A DNA stretch of 25,088 bases, from assembly GCA_964537555.1 (NCBI GenBank), contig CAZIAD010000049.1:1-25088 (forward strand). Reading direction: 5' to 3'. The notes beneath the pieces are model-generated. The model saw only the letters and a program-made list of their open reading frames with translations. It was not told the origin of the DNA and ran no database searches. Source of the DNA: CAYRWR01 sp964537555 (GTDB lineage Bacteria > Spirochaetota > Brevinematia > Brevinematales > CAYRWR01). The position numbers and the translations under genes are program-made. Of the stretch, positions 1 through 9,064 are shown piece by piece (position 1 is the stretch's first letter; every line of letters begins with the position of its first letter).

Positions 1-12
1 ATAGGCTTCGTG

Positions 13-474
13 ATGTCTAAATATCATTTCAATGTCTTGATTAAAGAATTTCAAAATATTTTTAAAGTATTTTTTAAGCAATTTGGATTTAAAAAAAAGG
101 GGAATAATTGGAGTAGAGAATACGATGAGTTCTTCAAACTAATTAATCTTCAAAAATCTAGCTTTGGAAATGTTTACTATCTCAATTATGGATATCTTTT
201 CAAAGGATTAAATATCCCGCTCTTAAGGTTACATATTTCGTATGGATTATCATCTGACGATAAAACAGTGAATACCAGAATTACAGAACTTCTGAATTTA
301 GATTTTGAAATTTTTGATGAACAGAGGGAACTGGAACTTAATAATTTCATGTATAAGTTGATGAATAAAAGATTTTTTAATACTGAAACCAAAGATCAAA
401 TTGTTAAAATTTTAATATCAGGACCTGAGATTAATTATATTTCAAATCTGGTCAAACAATTTTTAGATGTGTAA
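13..474 (+). CDS. DUF4304-like protein, AT-rich
   Basis: The product is about 153 residues, with no signal peptide or membrane segment, so it should be cytoplasmic. An N-terminal helix is followed by a GFKKKGNNW motif (about residues 26-34) and then an LINLQKS-(S)-FG-(x)-YYLNYGY block (about 44-60). This order matches the DUF4304 family as I remember it; molecular function is unknown. The ATG at 13 has an AGG seven bases upstream; a GTG at 10 is also in frame. The frame stays open to the left edge, so a longer N-terminus cannot be excluded, but the domain begins close to the ATG. The gene is much more AT-rich than the operon at 1534-14402, which suggests acquisition. It lies left of the first copy of a direct repeat. 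A stretch of eight A and four G at about 91-102 could be prone to slippage. Confidence 0.75.
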   Translation: MSKYHFNVLIKEFQNIFKVFFKQFGFKKKGNNWSREYDEFFKLINLQKSSFGNVYYLNYGYLFKGLNIPLLRLHISYGLSSDDKTVNTRITELLNLDFEIFDEQRELELNNFMYKLMNKRFFNTETKDQIVKILISGPEINYISNLVKQFLDV

Positions 475-551
475 TTTTCCATAATTGATAGACGAAATGG
501 AAATATTTAATATTCTTAAAATCTTGCAACATCTTTAAATTAGAAGTTTTT

Positions 552-579
552 ATGTACTATGATGGTATTCACCTGACAA
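552..579. repeat. Direct repeat, copy 1 (28 nt)
   Basis: This 28-nt sequence shares 26 identical positions with 1493-1520, including the unbroken core GGTATTCACCTGACAA. It lies in the gap between the DUF4304-like gene and the PIN remnant, 36 bases from the remnant's stop codon. The two copies bracket about 0.9 kb of AT-rich DNA. I looked for integron attC core motifs (GTTRRRY / RYYYAAC) at both copies and did not find a convincing pair. The rest of 475-615 shows nothing I recognise. Confidence 0.75.
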
Positions 580-615
580 CCTAATATGCCAAGATAGCTG
601 TGGAAACGGAGAAAA

Positions 616-845
616 CTAAATCTCCCAGGGATTCAGAATATGAAGGCCGGGAATAGAAAAATCACTGATGTTCCGGGTGACTACTGTGAGATTGTGGGTC
701 AGAGCAGTAGCGGCATATAAGGCCTCTATCATCCCCCAGGTAAGGGATACTTCAGTAGATATGGGGAGTATTCTATTGTGAAATCTGGTTTTGAGACCCC
801 ACATCAGTAAATTGGAGGAACTTATTACGATAAAAGAGTCCTGGG
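616..845 (-). pseudogene. Decayed VapC-type PIN-domain toxin remnant
   Basis: The minus strand encodes the C-terminal end of a VapC-type PIN ribonuclease. It keeps the RILPIS strand, a WG motif, an AATALTHNLTVVTRN block and a terminal NPWE. PIN proteins of this kind usually have about 130-150 residues; only about 62 remain downstream of the first ATG. Reading further upstream in the same frame gives about 14 more codons before a stop. Two deletions are visible: the N-terminal half with the first catalytic Asp is missing, and the usual 10-15 residues between WG and the (D/E)ALxAAT motif are gone. The acidic residue in that second motif is Glu. No antitoxin gene is seen next to it. It is very unlikely to be an active nuclease. 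Its expected partner in an intact system would be a VapB-type antitoxin. Confidence 0.8.
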
Positions 846-957
846 GTTTATCAGGTTATGCATTTGGTGAAACTGGACAATATAAAAATTCTCAGTTCTA
901 CAACTTTAACTATGATTTCAGTGGAATAACAAATTTCTAGTTTATTAAGGATATATT

Positions 958-1485
958 ATGAAAAGAGTTACTATAGTAATGAGCTTAATTTTGATTTCAG
1001 TTACATATATTTATAGTGGTGTTCTTCCTGGGGTGGACAATGATAAATTATTAGAAATGAGTATTGAATTGAATGAAGCTGGGTTAAACATTTCGTCTAA
1101 ATACTCATATGAACAAAAACAACAAATTTTGACACAGAGTGGGTATTTTGAGCGATTGAAAGAGACAAATAAGAGGCCTGTGATAGACTTTACACAAAAA
1201 AAGGGAAACACTCCAAGCCAGGAAATTGCATACAGAATGTTTGGCCCGTTCTTTAATTGGTTGATTAAAAACAAAATTTCTCCATTTTGGTTTGTTTTGG
1301 TTGGATTTGGTTTATATTTCGGTATAAAAAGAACACGTCAAATCCAACAGTCAAGGAGTATAAGGAATTTCTGGAAAAATTTAATTGCACGGGAAAAAAG
1401 AAAACTTTATTTTGAGATCTTTTTTATCATTCTCAATCTTTTTGCCCTCATTATTACGCAGATAAGCATGTCAAGACAGATATAG
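958..1485 (+). CDS. Small unknown membrane protein
   Basis: I do not recognise this 175-residue protein. The N-terminus (residues about 4-20) is a hydrophobic segment that could be a signal peptide or an anchor. A polar stretch of about 85 residues follows. Two more probable membrane helices lie near residues 107-125 (PFWFVLVGFGLYFGI) and 150-168 (YFEIFFIILNLFALIITQI), with a Lys/Arg-rich loop between them. The start is well supported: AAGGA lies seven bases before the ATG. The gene is AT-rich, like the gene at 13-474 and unlike the leftward operon that converges on it, and it ends eight bases before the second direct-repeat copy. It looks like a cargo gene of the repeat-bracketed island. No function can be assigned from sequence. 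Confidence 0.7.
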   Translation: MKRVTIVMSLILISVTYIYSGVLPGVDNDKLLEMSIELNEAGLNISSKYSYEQKQQILTQSGYFERLKETNKRPVIDFTQKKGNTPSQEIAYRMFGPFFNWLIKNKISPFWFVLVGFGLYFGIKRTRQIQQSRSIRNFWKNLIAREKRKLYFEIFFIILNLFALIITQISMSRQI

Positions 1486-1492
1486 GTTTAAG

Positions 1493-1520
1493 ATGTACTG
1501 TGACGGTATTCACCTGACAA
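1493..1520. repeat. Direct repeat, copy 2 (28 nt)
   Basis: This is the partner of 552-579, differing at two positions (A/G at position 8, T/C at position 12). It sits in the 48-base gap between the AT-rich island gene and the end of the RND operon, exactly where base composition rises. An imperfect short stem GGT-ATTC-ACC can be drawn inside it, but it is too weak to call a terminator for either converging gene. Confidence 0.75.
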
Positions 1521-1533
1521 GCTGAATCAACCT

Positions 1534-4500
1534 CTAATCATCACTAAGACTTCCATCCTCTCCCTTCACCTTCACATAAAACGGAATCACCAGTAAAGTA
1601 AATACCGTCGAAGTGATCAGGCCGAAGATGATGGTCACCGCGAAGGGGCGCCACAGGTAGGCCCCGCTGCCCGGTGTGAACAGCATGGGCAGTATACTGG
1701 AGATGGTGGACAGGGTGGTCAGGATGATGGAGTTCAGCTTGCCCCGGCTGGAGTGCATGACCTGAATGGGCAGCATACTGTCCCGGAGGTCATTCAGTAT
1801 GAGTACTGAGTTATTGACGGTGATGCCCGCCAGGAGGATGAGCGCGATGTAGATAGGGGTAGTCATGCTGTAGCTGAACAAAAACAGGGCCAGGGCGGTT
1901 CCTGTGAACACAAAAGGGATAGCCAGTAGTGTCACGGCGGACTTACGGATATTCTCATAGAGGATGACCAGGGTAATAAAGGTAAAAAAGACGGCCAGGA
2001 TGATAGCGATGAGCATCTTGCGGTTGCTTTCCCTGAGCTTCTCATATTTGTTATCAAACTGCCAGTAATAGCCCTGGGGGGTCTTCAGGGCCTTGAGCTC
2101 CCGGCTGATAATGTCCAGTCCCTGGCTCAGACTGTATTTGGACTTAAGCCTTGCTGTGATGGTAAAGGCCCGGCGTTTGTTGATGCGGTAGATCTTGGAG
2201 TTCCTGGTCATATTGGTGACCTGTACCAGCTGGCCCAGGGGAATGAGGTCGCCCTGAGGGTTACGGATCTTGAGGTCCAGGAAGGACTCCAGGTCGATGC
2301 TGTCATCCATGGCATCTTTGGACAATATTCGCACATCCAGTATACCCTGGTCCTGGGGGTTGAACTTGGTGGAGATCACCCCATATAGGTAAATGCGGGA
2401 TTCATCGATGATATTCTGGACAGACAGCTCATTAAGCTGTATCTTGGAATAATCGGGGTAGAGCTGGTATACAGGGTCATCATCCTTAAAGCGCAGTATC
2501 ACATCGGAAAAGGCGGGTGACTGGTACAGTATCCCCGAAGCCTGGTGGGCCAGTTCCTTTATCCGGTCTATATCCTCCCCGATGAGCTGGATATTGATCT
2601 CGGTATCTCCGCTGGCGGAGTCACCATAGCTGTAATACACAAAGGTCTCGATCTTTTGCCGGGTCTGAAGTTTCAGTTCTTCCAGGTATTTTTCAAATCG
2701 TTTCTTAGACAGGGGCTTATGAAAGCGGAGTATGAGGCTGGAGTGGGCTTTTTCCACCTTGGAGATGATCTTCTTATACCTCTTGTCGGCGAGGAGCAGC
2801 TTTTCCAGTTCCTTTGTGATCTCATCGGTCTTTTCCAGGCTGGTCCCCGATACAGGCTCAACGTAGGCCGAGAATTCCTCTACACCGTCTGACCCGGCTG
2901 TGCCATAGCCCTTTAACAGCACTGCCACGATACTGAATACCAGTACTATCATGGAGATGCTCTTCCACAATCCCTGGTGGACCTGTATCTTTTTTAAAAG
3001 CCTGACATAGCTGTGATTCAGAACCCGGATAAAACGGGGCTGTATATGGGGAGTATTGTCGTCTTTTTTCAGGGCATAGAAGGCCAGGGGTACCGGCCCC
3101 ATAGCCAGGAACAGGGAGGTACCCAGCAGGATAAACAGTATCACTGAGAATCCAAAGTACATATAGCGGATCTCCACACTGCTGAGCAGAAGGGGGATAA
3201 ACACACACAGCGTAGTCAGAAAGGACGAGGCCAGAGGAGCCCGCAGCTCTTTGACCACTGACACGATATGGGCCAGTCCCTTTTTCCGGTCCCGCTTATG
3301 CAGAAATTCCACTATGATGAGGCCATTGTCTACCAGGAGGCCTGTACCCAGGGCAATACCGGTCAGTATCACGGCATTGAGCTCAATGTGGAACAGATTG
3401 GCCAGGATAAAGGTCCCGGACAGGGACAGGGGGATGGGTATGAGGGTAATGAGCGTCATGCGGATATCTTTGATAAAGGGGATGACCAGGAGCATGAGGA
3501 GGATGATGCCGATCACTATGGACAGGATGAGGTTGACCAATGACTCACTGACTTCCCTGGATTTGTCAAAATCGATCTCCCAGGCGTAGTTATCACTTCT
3601 ATTGTCCATAAAGCTCTGCCTGATACGGCGGCACAGGTCCAGTACATTGGCACCGCTGCGGCTCTGTATATACAGAGACACCCGTTCCGCCCCGTTGATG
3701 CGGGAGATGGAGTCTACTCTCTTGTGATGAAAGTCGATATCAGCCAGCTGCTCCAGTGACTGGAAGCGTCCTTCATTGCTGTTAAAGGTCTTGATGGCGA
3801 TCTTGTCCAGGTCCAGGATACGGTTGTATTTCCCATGGGAATAGATAGGAATACTCTCATTATTCTCTTCCAGGTTGCCCAGAAAAAAGCTCTCATTGTT
3901 CTGCTGGAGATAGTGGTTGAGGTCCTGGAGCTGCATACCGCTGGACAGGATCTGTTGGGTATTCGCTACCACCACGATCTCTTTCTGCTTCCCCCCCGTG
4001 ACGATGATCTCAGCTACCCCATCCACACGCTGCAGGACAGGCTTGAGAAAGGTGCTCACCTGATGCCTGATCTCCATGAGGGAGGAGGTGGAATTAGTCT
4101 GGGGATAAAAGGACAGTATCATCACAGGCATCTGTGAGGGGTCATAGTGGGATATCACGCTCTCCTGCACATCATTGGGAAATGAGGCGGCTACTGTGTC
4201 TACTGTACTTTTGATCTCCAGAGTAGCGTATTTAATATTGCGCTTGGGGTCCACAGACAGAGAGATGATAGACTCACCTTCTTCAGAGACAGAGGATATG
4301 TTTTGTATGCCCTTGATGGAGGAAAGGGCATTTTCTATGGGAATGGTGATGTTCTTCTCTATATATTCGCTATCCATCCCAAAATACTGAGTTTTGATGG
4401 ATATGACAGGTGAAAAGGCTCCCGGTGAGATAGAGAATTGGAGCCCTTTGATACTGATTATGCCAAATGCTAGTACTACTATATAAAGGATAATAAAGGA

Positions 4501-4536
4501 AAGGGGTTTTCTAAAATGCCAGTTAAGCCAGGTCAT
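1534..4536 (-). CDS. RND efflux permease, second subunit
   Basis: This is an inner-membrane RND (AcrB/CusA superfamily) transporter of 1000 residues, the usual size for the family. An N-terminal helix is followed by a large periplasmic domain (about 35-330), a helix block, a second periplasmic domain and a C-terminal helix block. Helix 4 carries LLVDNGLIIVEF with one Asp of the AcrB Asp407/Asp408 pair (Asp403 here, followed by Asn404). Helix 10 carries VNNSVLILND, with Asn908-Asn909 where AcrB has Lys940. I chose the ATG at 4536 because it forms an ATGA overlap with the preceding gene and has AAAGG about ten bases upstream. An in-frame GTG at 4557 would add seven residues but has no ribosome site. 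It is the last gene of the operon. It is clearly different from the permease just upstream, so the two may act as a mixed pump like MdtB/MdtC. The substrate is unknown. Confidence 0.96.
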   Translation of the reverse strand: MTWLNWHFRKPLSFIILYIVVLAFGIISIKGLQFSISPGAFSPVISIKTQYFGMDSEYIEKNITIPIENALSSIKGIQNISSVSEEGESIISLSVDPKRNIKYATLEIKSTVDTVAASFPNDVQESVISHYDPSQMPVMILSFYPQTNSTSSLMEIRHQVSTFLKPVLQRVDGVAEIIVTGGKQKEIVVVANTQQILSSGMQLQDLNHYLQQNNESFFLGNLEENNESIPIYSHGKYNRILDLDKIAIKTFNSNEGRFQSLEQLADIDFHHKRVDSISRINGAERVSLYIQSRSGANVLDLCRRIRQSFMDNRSDNYAWEIDFDKSREVSESLVNLILSIVIGIILLMLLVIPFIKDIRMTLITLIPIPLSLSGTFILANLFHIELNAVILTGIALGTGLLVDNGLIIVEFLHKRDRKKGLAHIVSVVKELRAPLASSFLTTLCVFIPLLLSSVEIRYMYFGFSVILFILLGTSLFLAMGPVPLAFYALKKDDNTPHIQPRFIRVLNHSYVRLLKKIQVHQGLWKSISMIVLVFSIVAVLLKGYGTAGSDGVEEFSAYVEPVSGTSLEKTDEITKELEKLLLADKRYKKIISKVEKAHSSLILRFHKPLSKKRFEKYLEELKLQTRQKIETFVYYSYGDSASGDTEINIQLIGEDIDRIKELAHQASGILYQSPAFSDVILRFKDDDPVYQLYPDYSKIQLNELSVQNIIDESRIYLYGVISTKFNPQDQGILDVRILSKDAMDDSIDLESFLDLKIRNPQGDLIPLGQLVQVTNMTRNSKIYRINKRRAFTITARLKSKYSLSQGLDIISRELKALKTPQGYYWQFDNKYEKLRESNRKMLIAIILAVFFTFITLVILYENIRKSAVTLLAIPFVFTGTALALFLFSYSMTTPIYIALILLAGITVNNSVLILNDLRDSMLPIQVMHSSRGKLNSIILTTLSTISSILPMLFTPGSGAYLWRPFAVTIIFGLITSTVFTLLVIPFYVKVKGEDGSLSDD
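4533..4536 (-). promoter_or_regulatory. ATGA stop-start overlap coupling the two permeases
   Basis: On the minus strand the TGA stop of the first permease and the ATG of the second share the four bases ATGA. This arrangement usually means translational coupling and favours equal amounts of the two products. It also decides between the ATG at 4536 and the GTG at 4557. Confidence 0.75.
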
Positions 4537-7500
4537 GGATAGCGGCGCCTTTCCCACAGATAGTATACAGTGGGTATGAAAAACATAGTGATGACCGTAG
4601 AAATGAGAAATCCGCTCACGATAGTGATACTGAGGACCTTTTGGAACTCCATACCCCGGCCCGGAAAGATGATGAGAGGGAGCAGGGAGACTATGGTAGT
4701 GAGTGAAGTCATAAGAATAGGCCGGAGGCGGGTCAGAGCTCCTTCTACCACCAGTTGTTCCAGATTGGATTTTCTGTAGACCAGGTACTTATTCCTTTCA
4801 AAGAAGTCCACCAGTACGATGGCGTTATTGACTACTATACCTCCCAGGAGTATGGCTCCCATGAGTGAGATCACGTTAATACTGGTCCCTGTTAGTAAAA
4901 ATACCGGCATGATACCTATAAATACCAGGGGAATGGATAGCATAATGATGACCGGCTTGACCACGGACTCAAACTGGAAAGCAATGATCACAAAGATCAC
5001 AACAATACTAAGTATCAGGGCTAACAGCAAAGAACGGACAGACTTTTTTGTCTCTGGGGAATCCCAGCTGTAGTTTACCAGAGCATTGCGGGAATAGCTG
5101 AGCTGGTTGACTTTGTTTTGTATCTTTTTTAAAGACACGCCCTGAGCATCAAAACTCACCGTAACCAGTTCCTGCTGATCCCGTCGGTGAATTTCTGAGA
5201 TACGTGTCATATTACTCAAATGGATCAGGTTTTCCAGTGAGAAAGTATTCTTCTGGTCATCCCGTACCAGTATCTTTTTCAGATTGAGTTTGTTGGTAGA
5301 AACAGAACGGGACAAACGTACCATCACTTCCAGGTCCTGCTTATCATAGTCTTCCATACTGGTGGCTATTTTTCCATTGAGGGATATCTGGGCAATATCC
5401 GCCAGGTATTTTGTGGACAGGCCGCTTTGATTGAGAGCTGCTCTGTCAAAGTAGACACTCAGCACCTGTTTCTTTTCCATGCTGAGGTGACTGTTACTGA
5501 TACCCTCCTGGTACAGCATATTAGACACAGACTGGGCCAGCCTTTCCAGGTATTCCAGGGGCGTACCCTGGATATATATCTGGCTGCTGGATGGGAATAG
5601 CTTGGTAAATACTGTATCCCCGCTCTTCACTTCATTCTGGACCTGGGGATAGCGTGCCGATAAGTATTCCTGGATATTTTTAATGGATCGGCCGGCTTTT
5701 TTTCCTCTTTTAAGCTGGACTTCTATCTGGGCCAGGTGGGTCTGCCGGCTCAGTTTGGAGCTACTGAGCAGCTCCCCATTGCCCAGGATAGCGTAATAGT
5801 CAGCTATTTCTTTTTGGGTATTGAGAAAGGCCTCCAGTCCTCTGAGTTCCTCCCGGGTCTTATCCAGGGTATAGTTAGGGGGGAAGGCCAGGGATATACG
5901 AATATCCCCCTGGGACAGGTCAGGCAGTACCTCCTGTTTCAGGAGGCTGAAGGATATACCTGCCGCTATAAACAGTCCCAGGATGATCATCAGGTAGCGT
6001 TTAGGCCGGTGTATCACTTCTTCCAGGCTCTTTTCATAGAGGTGCTGGAGACGGATCAACAGGGGATTGTCTTTATCAGGAGCCTGCGCTCCCTTTTTCC
6101 GCATGAAGAGCTTGTATAAGGCCGGGGTCAGGGATATGGAGGTAAGCAGGGAGCTCAGCAGGGAGAAGGTGACCACCAGGGCCAGCTCTTTAAATATAGA
6201 GGAGGCTATACCCTGTATAAATACCACCGGTAAAAATACGGCGATATTGGTCAATATGGAGCTGAATACCGGGGCCTGTACTTCTTCTACCGCCTTGATC
6301 ATAGCCAGGTCATGATGAATATGCTGGTAGCGCTTTATATTCTCCATGACCACGATATTAGCGTCTACCATCATCCCTATACCGATGGACAGCCCGCTCA
6401 GGGAGATCAGGTTGATACTGATGCCCAGCATCTGCATAAAGAAAAAAGTCAGTATGATAGACAGCGGAATGGCCGCTCCCGCAATAAGTGAAGCTTTAGC
6501 GTCTTTAAGAAAAGCGTAGAGTACCACAAAAGCCAGCAACATACCGATGAGGGCGGAATAAAAGATGTTACGGACCGAAGAAGAGATGTCCAGGGAGTTG
6601 TCATCGATTATGCTCAGTTCAATGTCCTGATTGAATTTCTTACTGATATCGGGCAGGGCTTCTTTTATAGATCGCGCCGTTTTTACAATATTGGCATCGC
6701 CTTCTTTATATAGACGGAGGCTTACCGCATTGGTACCCTTGAGGCGGAAGTCCAGGTATTTTTCCCTGGCCTGTTCTTCTACCTCAGCTACGGTTTCCAG
6801 ATAGATAGGTATACCTTTATCGTTTCTGCCTATGACCAGCTGGTTGAGGGAATAAATATTATTCAGTTTTCCTTCTATCCGGACAGAATACTCATTATCA
6901 TTTTCCGCGATATATCCCACCGGATAATCGATATTGTTTTTTTCCAGGGTGCTCACTATATCATCAATAGATAGGGAATTGGCATAGAGCTTATCCAGGT
7001 CTACGTTTACATTAATAATACGCTGGTCTCCTCCCAGGATCTGGACGTAGGCCACTCCATCTATTCGTTCCAGGAGGGGGATGAGGTTTTTCTTGAGATA
7101 GGACCATTCATTTCCAGCGAGACGACTGTTGAGGATATTGACTCCCAGACTGAGAGTGGCTTCCGAATTGGGATCGAATTGCAGGGCGATGGGCCGGCTG
7201 CTGCCCTGGGGCAGGGCACTCTTGGCAAAGTCCAGCTTTTCCCGGGTCTCCATGTAGACCATATCCATGTTTACACCCCAGTCAAAATACAGGGTGATGC
7301 GGCTCTCACCATAGCGTGACACAGACTGAATGTTTTTCAGTCCCGGGGTAGAGGATAGTATCTCCTCCATGGGTACGGTCACCAGGTTCCTTATCTCTTT
7401 GGGGCTTTTATTTTCCAGTGAGGTGATGATAGTTATAGCCGGGTATTCTATCTTGGGAAAGAGATCCATGTCCATCCGGAACAGGGCAATACATCCGAAC

Positions 7501-7568
7501 AGGATGAATGACAGAAAAAGTGCAACGGTGCCGATGGGACGCTGAATGGAGAGCCTGGGTATATTCAT
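4533..7568 (-). CDS. RND efflux permease, first subunit
   Basis: This is an inner-membrane RND superfamily pump subunit of 1011 residues. The start is typical of the family (RPIGTVALFLSFILFG, then LFPKIEYPAITI). Periplasmic pore domains lie at about 35-330 and 550-840, with helix bundles at about 330-540 and 845-1005. Helix 4 has GIGMMVDANIVVMENI with Asp402 and Ala403, so only one Asp of the AcrB pair is present. Helix 10 has VVNNAIVLVDFFERN, with Asn914-Asn915 in place of AcrB Lys940; I recall this Asn pair from a large non-AcrB subset of RND pumps. The ATG at 7568 has AAGGA seven bases upstream and lies 23 bases after the previous gene. The partner adaptor and channel are in the same operon. 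Substrate cannot be told from sequence: hydrophobic compounds, lipids and envelope precursors are all possible. A heavy-metal pump is less likely because I see no metal-binding Met cluster. Confidence 0.97.
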   Translation of the reverse strand: MNIPRLSIQRPIGTVALFLSFILFGCIALFRMDMDLFPKIEYPAITIITSLENKSPKEIRNLVTVPMEEILSSTPGLKNIQSVSRYGESRITLYFDWGVNMDMVYMETREKLDFAKSALPQGSSRPIALQFDPNSEATLSLGVNILNSRLAGNEWSYLKKNLIPLLERIDGVAYVQILGGDQRIINVNVDLDKLYANSLSIDDIVSTLEKNNIDYPVGYIAENDNEYSVRIEGKLNNIYSLNQLVIGRNDKGIPIYLETVAEVEEQAREKYLDFRLKGTNAVSLRLYKEGDANIVKTARSIKEALPDISKKFNQDIELSIIDDNSLDISSSVRNIFYSALIGMLLAFVVLYAFLKDAKASLIAGAAIPLSIILTFFFMQMLGISINLISLSGLSIGIGMMVDANIVVMENIKRYQHIHHDLAMIKAVEEVQAPVFSSILTNIAVFLPVVFIQGIASSIFKELALVVTFSLLSSLLTSISLTPALYKLFMRKKGAQAPDKDNPLLIRLQHLYEKSLEEVIHRPKRYLMIILGLFIAAGISFSLLKQEVLPDLSQGDIRISLAFPPNYTLDKTREELRGLEAFLNTQKEIADYYAILGNGELLSSSKLSRQTHLAQIEVQLKRGKKAGRSIKNIQEYLSARYPQVQNEVKSGDTVFTKLFPSSSQIYIQGTPLEYLERLAQSVSNMLYQEGISNSHLSMEKKQVLSVYFDRAALNQSGLSTKYLADIAQISLNGKIATSMEDYDKQDLEVMVRLSRSVSTNKLNLKKILVRDDQKNTFSLENLIHLSNMTRISEIHRRDQQELVTVSFDAQGVSLKKIQNKVNQLSYSRNALVNYSWDSPETKKSVRSLLLALILSIVVIFVIIAFQFESVVKPVIIMLSIPLVFIGIMPVFLLTGTSINVISLMGAILLGGIVVNNAIVLVDFFERNKYLVYRKSNLEQLVVEGALTRLRPILMTSLTTIVSLLPLIIFPGRGMEFQKVLSITIVSGFLISTVITMFFIPTVYYLWERRRYP

Positions 7569-7591
7569 ACCAATCCTTAATTTTAATCAGT

Positions 7592-9064
7592 CTAGATCTT
7601 TTCCGGACGGAAATAGATCTCTATATCCTGTTTGATCCAGTTATCATTAGTGTCATTTATACTGTCTCTCCCGCCCTTTATAGTCAGTTTATACAGATTA
7701 AAGTAGGACATGTCCTTAATGCGCAGTATGGGGGTGTCTTTCAGAGTGACAGTGTTGGAAAACATAATGGTAGAAATATACGGGGAAACCAGCTCTCCGC
7801 TGCCGCTAATGTAGGACACGGATACATTTTCCAGGACACTATAATCCCGCAGGGGGCTGTTAAACTGGAGAAAAAAGTCCATGGATAATGAGCTGTTAGT
7901 ATTTGTCATCTGTATTTTGTTGATGCTGGCCGGGTTCAGTATATTGGTATAATAGCGTATCTTTAATAGTTTGACGAAATAGGAGTCAGGTGAGCTGATA
8001 TTGACCTGGTAATTTACCGCTGCAGCAGTCTCATTACCGGCCAGGTCCTGAATTCCCTGTTGTATACTGATAGAATAAGGGCGGTTGATCTCCCAGCTCT
8101 CATAGGGGACAAAATGCAGAATATTGGAATTCAATGTCCAGGTCCCGTCTATGGCCGGGCTGAAGGATACCGGTACTGAGGCAGTATCTATGTCCATAGC
8201 TTCAGAAAACACAAAATAGAGATCCTGTTTCTTGCCCATCGAATTGATGATATTGGTCACAAAGGGAGGATTGGCCGTATTAGTGAAGAGTCCCTGGAAG
8301 CGGGGTGCAATGAAGTCACTTCCCACGGTAAAATAGGTGTTGATATCCTCGGACTGGGTGTTTCCATAGACATCACTCACCCCTGAAATGCTCAAAGTAT
8401 GCAGTCCGGCACTCATGGTGTCCAGCAGTATCAGATCAAAACGGGTATTATTTGAGCTGACCACGATATAATATTGCTCTCCAGGATCAAGGCTGAATAA
8501 GGAAGGGAGACTGCTGATGTCCACAGGTTCATCAAAGGTCAGTGAAATATTCTGGTCATTACTGACTCCTGTAGTCCCATCCGCGGGCACCAGAGACACG
8601 AGCACGGGAGCAGTCAGGTCAGACCCTATCTGAAAGTAAATATTGGTCTCATGACTGAGATTGTTCCCCTGGGCATCTTCACATTCCTGGCTGATATCCA
8701 GGCGGTATTTACCGTATTCCAGAGGATTACGGGGTATAAAGTATAGCCTTTCCTGTATGAGGCCATTATCACTCCAGCTAAAGACTCCGGCAATAGTGAC
8801 TTCATCAAAATGTGCTTTATTGATCTTTTTGAGCTGCACCGAGTTTTCTACCGTAAAATGATTCATTTTGGCAGAGAATAATACAGTGAGGTTAGTCACA
8901 TCATTGGTGCTGATAAAACTCTGATCTGCCTGGGGAAATACAGAGATCACCGAGGGTTCATTAAAATCCCAGAATCCACAGGAGAAGACCAGGCTAGTTA
9001 GTAGCAGTAAAATACAGCTCGATAGTCTGGTCCAGGTGATTGTGCAGAACATCCTGTATCCCAT
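7592..9064 (-). CDS. Ig-like (Big_5-type) lipoprotein, second copy
   Basis: This 490-residue exported lipoprotein has a hydrophobic leader ending in LVFSC, so Cys29 would be lipidated. Three Ig-like repeats follow at roughly 37-136, 139-240 and 245-350. Each begins with a P-x-x-x-(S/F)-xxP-type strand and contains an LTF-D/S-x-x-(M/V)-D-type motif (for example SLTFDEPVDISS), as in the Big_5 family of surface and adhesion proteins. The C-terminal region (about 355-490) is not Ig-like and ends with LTIKGGRDSINDTND, which matches the end of the preceding gene's product. The two are therefore tandem paralogues. The start at 9064 lies 71 bases inside the upstream gene but has an ideal AAAGGAGG five bases before it. 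A role as periplasmic or surface accessory to the pump is inferred from the operon alone. Confidence 0.88.
   Translation of the reverse strand: MGYRMFCTITWTRLSSCILLLLTSLVFSCGFWDFNEPSVISVFPQADQSFISTNDVTNLTVLFSAKMNHFTVENSVQLKKINKAHFDEVTIAGVFSWSDNGLIQERLYFIPRNPLEYGKYRLDISQECEDAQGNNLSHETNIYFQIGSDLTAPVLVSLVPADGTTGVSNDQNISLTFDEPVDISSLPSLFSLDPGEQYYIVVSSNNTRFDLILLDTMSAGLHTLSISGVSDVYGNTQSEDINTYFTVGSDFIAPRFQGLFTNTANPPFVTNIINSMGKKQDLYFVFSEAMDIDTASVPVSFSPAIDGTWTLNSNILHFVPYESWEINRPYSISIQQGIQDLAGNETAAAVNYQVNISSPDSYFVKLLKIRYYTNILNPASINKIQMTNTNSSLSMDFFLQFNSPLRDYSVLENVSVSYISGSGELVSPYISTIMFSNTVTLKDTPILRIKDMSYFNLYKLTIKGGRDSINDTNDNWIKQDIEIYFRPEKI

Noticed and set aside
552..1525. Integron attC sites at the direct repeats
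   Set aside because: No convincing GTTRRRY / RYYYAAC core pair or long imperfect stem at either copy, and no integrase gene in the window.
1486..1533. Intrinsic terminator for the efflux operon
   Set aside because: No stable GC-rich stem followed by a T-run is present on either strand in the gap.
3251..3589. Plus-strand open frames within the RND permease genes
   Set aside because: They lie antisense to clear RND coding sequence, and the products are low-complexity shadows rich in Met, Arg and Asp/Glu.
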